A stretch of 64,000 nucleotides of DNA. Origin: Acidobacteriota bacterium (GTDB lineage Bacteria > Acidobacteriota > Terriglobia > Terriglobales > Acidobacteriaceae). The DNA lies in assembly GCA_013289685.1 (NCBI GenBank), contig JABCZL010000007.1, forward strand, positions 62,001 to 126,000, read 5' to 3'. Positions within the stretch are counted from its first letter, which is position 1; each line of letters opens with the position of its first letter. The position numbers were made by a program, and so were the translations under genes. The notes under the pieces are model-generated. The model searched no databases. It had not been told where the DNA came from and saw nothing but the letters and a program-made list of their open reading frames with translations. Positions 58,300 to 64,000 of this stretch are shown piece after piece.

Positions 58300-58701
58300 T
58301 CAGGATCCGGCCGCGGCGTTCTTCGCCGCATCGCCCAGAAACGACTTCAAGTTCGCATCCAGACTTTCCCGATCGGCATCGGACAGGGTTACGAAGCGGA
58401 ACGGCTGCATCCACCCCTGCGTTGCCCACATGGGAAACAGCATCTGCGCCTTGCCCCGAATGGTCGTCTTGTGCAGGTGAAAAATCAACTCGACTTCCAG
58501 CTTCTCGTCCAGCGGCTTCTCCAGATGAATCACTCCGCCCGAAGTCGAAAGCTGATGGAGCGCGCCTCTCAACGACCGGCGATTCGGCAACCGCACCAGC
58601 ACCAGCACCGAGCCCCGCAGCTTCACGCGGAACGGACGGTCGCTCACTTGATTCCTGTTGCCCGGCACAACCGGCTCTGTCGAATTGAGCTCTTCGGACA
58701 T
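58300..58701 (-). CDS. PilZ-domain protein
   Basis: 133 aa. A PilZ-type beta-barrel (about 25-115) with VLVRLPNRRSLRGALHQLSTSGGVIHL: a basic cluster and an S-x-S-G-G turn in place of the typical RxxxR and D/NxSxxG. Such domains bind cyclic di-GMP; with the Arg pattern imperfect, binding is possible but not assured. The C-terminal helix (SDADRESLDANLKSFLGDAA) follows. A second PilZ-like gene lies 148 bp upstream on the same strand. Confidence 0.75.
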   Translation of the reverse strand: MSEELNSTEPVVPGNRNQVSDRPFRVKLRGSVLVLVRLPNRRSLRGALHQLSTSGGVIHLEKPLDEKLEVELIFHLHKTTIRGKAQMLFPMWATQGWMQPFRFVTLSDADRESLDANLKSFLGDAAKNAAAGS

Positions 58702-58849
58702 ATGCTTACCCAGAGTATGGCAGCGTATAAGGAGTTGGCGAGGTTACGAAAGAACAAGACCGACCTGTTTTGCCCTCTAGAGACGCAGCTTGCCGCGTCT
58801 TGCGAGCATCTGCATATTGAAATCGGCGGTGTGACTTATTGCGCCTGAC

Positions 58850-59320
58850 TTACTTGCGCCCGGGATGGACTTCGGCGCCCTCGGAGAAAAGGTTGTACGG
58901 CCAGACTTTCTTGTTCACAGTCAGCTGCGGAGCCTCCGCTGGATGGCTGGTCGCTGGCGGCGGAGCGGGATTGTCCTGCGCGGCGTCCTTCCAGTCGGCC
59001 GGAGGATTGGCAATCCCCCAACAATTCCCGTGTGTATACAACGAGGCCCCAATCAGAAAATAGTTGCCGTCGTTCCCCAGCGGCACACAGTTCACCACCC
59101 GCGCCGTGACGCTGCCTCCGCCAGGCAGACCGCTCAGCATGATGGGCGTCCCGATCTGCAGCGCCTCGGAACTGCGAAAGCCGCATCCCTGCGCGCTGAC
59201 AATCAGCACCACACACCGGTCCCCGAACGGCTTGGTCCGGTCAAGACTGATCACGCTGACCGGAATCTCCACCCGAACTCGCGTGCTGCGTCGCGTCGCA
59301 TTGGCCGTGGTCACTTCCAT
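58850..59320 (-). CDS. PilZ-like domain protein with Pro-rich tail
   Basis: About 156 aa from ATG 59320; GTG 59365 would add 15 residues. RRSTRVRVEIPVSVISLD (the PilZ RRxxR-type start) and VLIVSAQGCGFRSSEAL (the xSxxG turn) support a PilZ domain. After about residue 100 comes a Pro/Ala-rich segment (NPAPPPATSHPAEAPQ) and a basic end (GAEVHPGRK). Two cysteines (CVVL, GCGF) and an internal GNCWG are extra. Regulation by c-di-GMP is by family only. Confidence 0.72.
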   Translation of the reverse strand: MEVTTANATRRSTRVRVEIPVSVISLDRTKPFGDRCVVLIVSAQGCGFRSSEALQIGTPIMLSGLPGGGSVTARVVNCVPLGNDGNYFLIGASLYTHGNCWGIANPPADWKDAAQDNPAPPPATSHPAEAPQLTVNKKVWPYNLFSEGAEVHPGRK

Positions 59321-59440
59321 CGGAGTTGTTGCCCGCAGGCTCGCCAGTCCGGGCACTCGTTGCACCGTGAGTTATTGTGGCAGACCGCGCCCCACCTCGA
59401 CGGTAACCAAAGTAACCGCAAATGAATCGCCCGCGCAGAA

Positions 59441-60253
59441 TCACCGCCTGGCATTCAGCCGCGCCCGCTTCACACCCGCTCGAATCCCCTTCTCCACCAC
59501 TCGCGCATACCCCGACGCATCCATCGCCGACATAGTCGCCGCCGCAATCCCGCCCGGCGTAGCCGCTTCGCGCAGCAACTCTTCCAGACTCTGACCGCTT
59601 TCTCGCCAGTAGAAGATCCCATCGCTCAAAGCGTGAGCCGCAGCTGTCAAGGCAGTCGCGCGGTCCAGCCCCGCAGCCTGCGCAGCCTTCGTCAAAGCAG
59701 CCAGCGCATGATAGCCGTGGGTCGGCGAGTGCACTGCGGTAATCGCATCCAGCTGGCGTTCCGGCAGATCCATCACCGGCCCGACGTGCGCAAAAAACCG
59801 CCGCACCCGCGCCCGCTCACTCTTCGTAACGCTCCGCTCAAAACTCACCGGAGTCAGCCCTCTGGCAATGCGGCACACCGGACTCGGCATCGCCCGCGCC
59901 CACCGCACCGGAGGTCCCATCCACGCCCGCAAATTCCGCAGTGGAATCCCCGCCGCCAGACTCACACACAACCGTGGCGGTGTCACACCGCAAGCCGCCA
60001 CTTCCCTTAGCATCTCCCGCACCGATCCCGGGCGCACCGCAATCACCAGCATCCCCGCCCGCAGCGCCTCTGCTCGAAGCATCGCCGACTTCAAGTCGCG
60101 CGCCGCCTCCACTCGCGATTCCCGCCGCAGCGCCCGCACCTTCTCCGGATGCCGGTCATACACGACAATCTCCCCCGCATATCCCGCCAGCCGCAGCCCC
60201 GCCGCCATCGCGCCCGTGATGTGCCCGCCGCCAAGAAACACAGTTGCCTTCAT
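59441..60253 (-). CDS. proC: Pyrroline-5-carboxylate reductase
   Basis: About 270 aa from ATG 60253; the open frame to 60484 is opposite-strand shadow. The NAD(P) motif (VFLGGGHITGAMAAGLRLAGY) opens the chain; AVRPGSVREMLREV and VSLAAGIPLRNLRAWMG are the family's second domain, MPSPVCRIARGLTPV the active-site loop (family consensus MPNTPA...G), and SPTHGYHALAALTKAAQAAGLDRATA with LREAATPGGI the C-terminal domain. It catalyses the last step of proline synthesis. It lies 5 bp after the SDR gene. Confidence 0.9.
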   Translation of the reverse strand: MKATVFLGGGHITGAMAAGLRLAGYAGEIVVYDRHPEKVRALRRESRVEAARDLKSAMLRAEALRAGMLVIAVRPGSVREMLREVAACGVTPPRLCVSLAAGIPLRNLRAWMGPPVRWARAMPSPVCRIARGLTPVSFERSVTKSERARVRRFFAHVGPVMDLPERQLDAITAVHSPTHGYHALAALTKAAQAAGLDRATALTAAAHALSDGIFYWRESGQSLEELLREAATPGGIAAATMSAMDASGYARVVEKGIRAGVKRARLNARR

Positions 60254-60258
60254 CTCTC

Positions 60259-61026
60259 TCACCGGCTCGCCAACCCTCCCGCCGTCTCTCCACCATCCAT
60301 CGTGAACACCTGCCCCGTGGCAAACGCCGCATCGTCCGACGCCAGATACGCAAACAGCCCCGCAATCTCCTCCGGCTTCGCATGTCGCCCCAGCGGAATC
60401 TTCTGATTCACCTCCGCCAGCATCGCGTCCGAATATTCCGCCCGCTGCATCGGCGTCAGCACGTATCCCGGAGCCACGGCGCACACCCGCACCTTCGGCG
60501 CCAGTTCCAGCGCCATCGACCGCGTCAGCTCAATCACTCCCGCCTTGGACGCGTTGTAGTCCGCGTAATACGGATATCCCATCACCCCATTGGTCGACGC
60601 CGTCTGCAGAATCACGCCGCTGCCTCGCTCTGCCGAAAAATTTTCCCACATGTGCCGCGCCGCCGTCTGCGCCACGTAGAACACGCCCGTCAAGTTCACC
60701 GCGATCACCCGCTCCCACTCTTCCGGAGTGATGTCGAGAAACTTGTGGCGAATGCTGATGCCCGCATTGTTGATCAGCACGTCGACGCCATCCATCAGCC
60801 GGATCGCCTCGGCAAACGCCGCCTCCACCTGCATCAGGTCGGTGACGTCGGCAATAATCGCCTCGCCCAACAAAGGCAGCTCGTGCTTGATGTGCCCGCA
60901 AGCCGTCGCATCGCGATCAAGCACGCACACCCGCGATCCCTCCTCCAGAAACCGCGCCGCCGTCGCCGCCCCAATCCCGCTCGCCCCGCCCGTAATCAGA
61001 ACGCGCTTGTCCTTGAGTCCTCGCAT
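60259..61026 (-). CDS. Short-chain dehydrogenase/reductase (FabG-like)
   Basis: 255 aa. TGGASGIG (cofactor loop), NNAG in VLINNAGIS, catalytic Ser (QTASTNG), Tyr and Lys (YNASKAG) and the PGYVLTPM loop are all in place. Asp in VCVLDRD after strand two favours NAD(H). It is co-transcribed with proC (5 bp between). The substrate cannot be read from the sequence; FabG-like ketoreductases and sugar or polyol dehydrogenases share this form. Confidence 0.93.
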   Translation of the reverse strand: MRGLKDKRVLITGGASGIGAATAARFLEEGSRVCVLDRDATACGHIKHELPLLGEAIIADVTDLMQVEAAFAEAIRLMDGVDVLINNAGISIRHKFLDITPEEWERVIAVNLTGVFYVAQTAARHMWENFSAERGSGVILQTASTNGVMGYPYYADYNASKAGVIELTRSMALELAPKVRVCAVAPGYVLTPMQRAEYSDAMLAEVNQKIPLGRHAKPEEIAGLFAYLASDDAAFATGQVFTMDGGETAGGLASR

Positions 61027-61453
61027 GCCGTCTCCCTTCTGATGAGGGACAGTGTATCTCGTGGCGGAAGTTGCTCGCGTAGGGACGGGCGCATACGTCC
61101 GTCCAGGCGGCCCAGAAGTATCGGGCCGCAGTCTTTATTTTGGCTGGGACTTTCGCTTTGGGACGCGGCTGGTCTGAGGGGTACCCCCCCCCTCCCCCCG
61201 GCCTATTGGAATCATCAACTTAGCGGGAAAACGCGAAAAAATCTAAGGGCCACAACAACTTAGGGGCAAAATCTTCAAAACTAAGGGCTTAGCCGCCTTT
61301 TCAAGGATCTGACGAACGATAATTCAAGCATAGGTCTGGGGGCGGGTGGCCCAGGCTTTTGATCTCGCTGGCGTCACCAACGCGGTGGGTGCCCCGTTCT
61401 TCGCGCAGTTTGCGAAGGGCGGGAGTTGGAAACCTTTGCGCGATGTGGCCCGA
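61027..61453. other. Intergenic region with a poly-C tract
   Basis: 427 bp with no gene. It contains a C-tract (nine C at 61184-61192, T, six C) and an imperfect GGACGG/CCGTCC hairpin near 61083-61104. It lies next to the RAYT remnant. Confidence 0.5.
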
Positions 61454-61594
61454 CTACGCTGCCGGCGCTCGAAATGAAATCTTCCCCCAGCCCTCATTCA
61501 CTCGCACCGGTCCAGCCTCGTCGAGCAAATAGAAACGATAACTGCTCAAGCGCCATTGCTCCGGCAATTCCACCAGGCCCCGCTTCACCGGATT
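61454..61594 (-). pseudogene. C-terminal fragment of a REP-associated tyrosine transposase (RAYT)
   Basis: About 46 codons, NPVKRGLVELPEQWRLSSYR, then FYLLDEAGPVRVNEGWG and a stop at 61454. NPVKRGLV-x-P-x-W-x-SSYR is the C-terminal signature of the Y1-type REP-associated transposases. The HUH and Tyr catalytic parts are absent; upstream residues in the frame are unrelated and repeat-derived. It fits with the REP-like hairpins nearby. Confidence 0.75.
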
Positions 61595-61728
61595 GCCAGC
61601 AGCCATGCTACAAGCAGCATCGTACCCGCCCCTTGCACAGAACGCAAGGACGGGGCACCCAGAGTTCCGTAACGGGAAGGAAAAACGGGCGAGCAAGGCC
61701 GGGTCACACCGCCGTGCCTCCGGCGAAC

Positions 61729-63474
61729 TTATTTGGGTAACTTGAAGTTGATCGTGATCTGCGTCTGGATCTCGACCGGCTCGCCATTCAGCAGGTACGG
61801 TTTGTACTTCCATTGCTTGACCGCATCCGTGGCCGCCCGGGTGAGCTGCTGATCTCCACTGAGCACTTTCACGTGGGTAATGTCGCCGGTCTTTGAGATC
61901 GTCGCCAGCAACTCGACGGCGCCCTCAAGTCGCAAGGCCAGGGCGTTGGTCGGATAGGCAGGCTGGACTTTCTTAATCAACAACCCGCGCGACACGCCTT
62001 GTGAAATATTCATCGTCTGCAGGATCGGTTTGGGCGCGCTTCCTGTGCTGCTGACCAGGTCCGGCGGTGGCGCGCCTGCGCCCGTGGTTGCGATTCCCTC
62101 CATGCTGGGAGCTGGAGCGTCCGCTGCGGCTGCCGCTTTCTTTGCTCCAGTCCTGCCTCCTTTGACGATAAGGGGCGCTGGAGCGGCAGCTTCAGTCTTG
62201 TCTGCCGCGGACGAACCGGAACTCGGCGCGGAGGACGTAGTGTCGTCCGAAGCGGAATCGGTGTTGTCCACTGCGTTATTCTTCGGGGTCGCGGCGGGCT
62301 GTAAACTCGGCGAGGATGCAGCTGTCGTCGGCTTCGGTGCAGGGGCCGTTGGCAAAGCGGGCAGAGCACCGCTCGGCTTCTTCGCTGCGGCCGGTGCTAC
62401 CGGAGCCGAGGCTACCGGCGTCGGCACACTGGCTGGCTCACTCGTGCGTCCCTTGAACTGGGTCAAACCGACATACAGGGCTGCGGCGACAATCGCTGCT
62501 GCAGCCAATCCCAATAGAATTTTCTTGCTCGCGCCACTCGATTTTTCCGGAAGATTGGATCCGCCAAACGTGAAAGTTGGCTCGGACCCGATCGCGCCGG
62601 CGGGCCCGGCATGGGCTGCCTCCGCTGGCTTTTCGAATAAAGCATCTGCGGTAGTGCTCGTGGCCGGTTTTTCTGCGACGTGAGAATCCTGCGCCTCACG
62701 CGCTGGAGCGGGCGCGCTGGCGGCTCCGCTGCCGTGCAATCCGGTTACGCCGGGATGGAAAGCTGACCTGACGTCGGCGCCGGTTGTAAGTGCCGGATTG
62801 GCCCCGTGGCTCGCCGGCAAAACGTTCGCAGGCAATATCGGAGCGGCTACTGCAGGCGCCGCAACGGAATCATCGCCAATATCGAGCAGGTCGTCATCTT
62901 GCGCGGCGGGTACTGATTTCGCCGCTGCCGCTGCCGGTGTCGGCCATGCGGCTTTTACCTCGGGTTTTACGACAGCAGGTGCTGCCGGACGCGGCGCCGT
63001 GGCGGCTGCCAGTGTGGCCGGAACTGCGGGTTTTGCAGGTGCAACGGGTTTGGCCGCGACAGGTTTCGCCGGCGCCGCCGCGGCCACGGCTGGTTTTCCC
63101 GGCTCACCCTTACGCAGCAGTCCGCGCGCCACACGCAGCGTTCCCTTGGCCTGTTCAATGTTGATGGGTTTGGTCAGGACGAGGTTGGCGCCAATACGGA
63201 ACGCCTTCGCGACCCCGGCCTGACCTTCCACTACGGCTACGGCAAGCGACGCCTGGTTGGACGTCGAGTTGCGCGCGCTCTTGAATAACAATGTGGCATT
63301 CTGCTCGTTATCGCAGTCGACCACGACAGCGTCGAAGTGTTGGCCCATCAGCTTCTTGACTGCAGCGAAAGGTTCCATGCAGGCCTCGACGCTGAATTCC
63401 AGCTCGCTCAGGACCTGGGTCACCGTGCGAGCGGTTTTTTCGTCGGGACAGAAGAGAAGAGCTTCGTAACCCAT
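61729..63474 (-). CDS. Receiver-like domain fused through a membrane helix to a TonB C-terminal domain
   Basis: 581 aa. Residues 1-121 are a receiver-type domain (MGYEALLFCPDEKTARTV) with a possible phospho-acceptor Asp53 (VVVDCDN) and Lys102 (LTKPIN). Residues about 122-318 are an Ala/Pro/Lys-rich linker, 319-338 a single membrane helix (ILLGLAAAAIVAAALYVGL), 340-490 a second low-complexity linker, and about 500-581 a TonB C-terminal domain (LLIKKVQPAYPTNALALRLEG, KVLSGDQQLTRAATDAVKQWKYKPY). The topology would put the receiver inside and the TonB domain in the periplasm, so intracellular signals could control TonB coupling. Confidence 0.88.
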   Translation of the reverse strand: MGYEALLFCPDEKTARTVTQVLSELEFSVEACMEPFAAVKKLMGQHFDAVVVDCDNEQNATLLFKSARNSTSNQASLAVAVVEGQAGVAKAFRIGANLVLTKPINIEQAKGTLRVARGLLRKGEPGKPAVAAAAPAKPVAAKPVAPAKPAVPATLAAATAPRPAAPAVVKPEVKAAWPTPAAAAAKSVPAAQDDDLLDIGDDSVAAPAVAAPILPANVLPASHGANPALTTGADVRSAFHPGVTGLHGSGAASAPAPAREAQDSHVAEKPATSTTADALFEKPAEAAHAGPAGAIGSEPTFTFGGSNLPEKSSGASKKILLGLAAAAIVAAALYVGLTQFKGRTSEPASVPTPVASAPVAPAAAKKPSGALPALPTAPAPKPTTAASSPSLQPAATPKNNAVDNTDSASDDTTSSAPSSGSSAADKTEAAAPAPLIVKGGRTGAKKAAAAADAPAPSMEGIATTGAGAPPPDLVSSTGSAPKPILQTMNISQGVSRGLLIKKVQPAYPTNALALRLEGAVELLATISKTGDITHVKVLSGDQQLTRAATDAVKQWKYKPYLLNGEPVEIQTQITINFKLPK

Positions 63475-63733
63475 ACCAAGGTCATCCTAGGTACACCCGT
63501 AAGCTCCGGCAAGTTACGCAGGTAATTCGTATTCCTCGGATTTGTATGGTGTTTCGGTCCGCTCATGGGAGCACTGGATGGAAATGGGTGCCGCATTTCT
63601 CGCGCGTTCTTTGCGCGAGAAGTGGGGATTTTCGACAGAGCGCAGTCGAAGGGTGGGGATTTTGGGCAACCCCTACGACCGGCCATGGACGCGGGAAACA
63701 AGCGCCGCGCTGGTTCGCATACAATATCGGGCC

Positions 63734-64000
63734 ATGCGCCTGCCGCTATGGCTGAAGATCGCCTGGACCGTGTGGCTGATCGTCTGGGCGCCCCTGTACT
63801 GGCGGCAGTACGGCCTGCAGAATTTTCTCTTCTTCTGTGACCTGGGAAATATTCTGATCGGAATTGCGTTGTGGCTGGAGAGCCCGCTGCTCTTCTCCTG
63901 GGTGGCGTCGGGATTGCTTCTGTTCCAGACGCTCTACACCGTCGATTTCGTCGGAGCCTTGCTCACCTCACACCACCTCATCGGCGGCACGGAATACATG
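63734..64000 (+). CDS. Membrane protein, 3' end beyond the window
   Basis: 89 codons from ATG 63734 to the window edge. The chain starts MRLPLWLKIAWTVWLIVWAPLYWR, with three hydrophobic segments (about 6-20, 28-50, 52-75). The pattern WLES-PLLFSWxASGLLLFQTLY resembles a conserved family of small membrane proteins I recall from Acidobacteria and other phyla. Function unknown; the C-terminus is missing. Confidence 0.7.
   Translation, partial: MRLPLWLKIAWTVWLIVWAPLYWRQYGLQNFLFFCDLGNILIGIALWLESPLLFSWVASGLLLFQTLYTVDFVGALLTSHHLIGGTEYM

Noticed and set aside
58105-58848. Plus-strand frame of about 247 codons over the PilZ gene
   Set aside because: Antisense to the PilZ protein, with no domain and no ribosome site.
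61184-61199. C-tract as a phase-variation tract
   Set aside because: It is not in or directly before a gene that I can recognise.
60244-61263. Long plus-strand reading frame (339 codons) opposite the SDR gene
   Set aside because: It lies antisense to the well-supported SDR and proC genes, is Arg/His-rich, has no recognisable domain and is a product of high GC.
1-64000. tRNA, rRNA or CRISPR array
   Set aside because: No cloverleaf, rRNA-like segment or regularly spaced repeat was seen on either strand.

Overview
The window looks like a chromosomal segment of a soil-type Acidobacteriota (Terriglobia/Koribacter-like). This is inferred from gene content, since no rRNA or marker gene is present. 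The pointers are an Oar-like TonB-dependent receptor with an N-terminal carboxypeptidase-regulatory domain, secreted VWFA-type proteins, many NarL-type kinases and regulators, DUF3300/DUF2950 neighbours, and a high-GC sequence dense in secreted and envelope proteins. I saw no rRNA, tRNA, CRISPR array, prophage or intact insertion sequence.

Layout. 1-4.9 kb: two tandem paralogous PAS/HisKA_3 histidine kinases, a small CxxC protein and a receiver-MEDS regulator. 5-10.5 kb (minus strand): two paralogous secreted proteins, then an operon of a formylglycine-generating-type enzyme and two outer-membrane beta-barrels. 10.9-22.9 kb (plus): small secreted and membrane proteins, a PsiE remnant, a heme-peroxidase cluster (duplicated-domain protein, small acidic protein, DyP peroxidase, catalase-like protein), a phospholipase-D-like protein and more envelope proteins. 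23-36 kb: signalling region with two copies of a CxxC-protein/NarL-regulator cassette, three stand-alone or fused FRRFVCSTL-type receivers, a VWA protein, a pseudo-receiver ATPase, an ECF sigma/anti-sigma/TonB-receptor locus and a Crp/Fnr-type regulator. 36.8-54.4 kb: OmpA-like proteins, DUF3300/DUF2950, tandem small secreted paralogs, a sigma-like protein divergent from a VWA protein, a large hybrid sensor kinase with its receiver, and a YflT-like stress protein. 54.6-64 kb: more ordinary genes (ActP with its DUF485 partner, a signal-less sugar-binding protein, two PilZ proteins, ProC, an SDR, a receiver-TonB fusion), REP-like hairpins and a RAYT transposase remnant.

The observation I rate highest is a repeated promoter architecture. 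A 14-bp dyad TGTC-N6-GACA is followed exactly 24 nt later by a TAnnnT hexamer, usually TAGCCT. It occurs upstream of the FGE operon, the PLD operon, the Crp/Fnr gene itself, two tandem secreted paralogs and both genes of a divergent sigma-like/VWA pair. Several more dyads occur without a good hexamer. The spacing puts the dyad centre near -42, the class II activator position of Crp/Fnr regulators. The Crp/Fnr protein encoded in the window lacks the recognition-helix Glu of CRP and FNR, which fits an unusual half-site. I propose, as inference, a Crp/Fnr regulon controlling mostly envelope and secreted proteins here. A second theme is the repeated module of small CxxC proteins beside NarL or FRRFVCSTL-type receivers at three loci.
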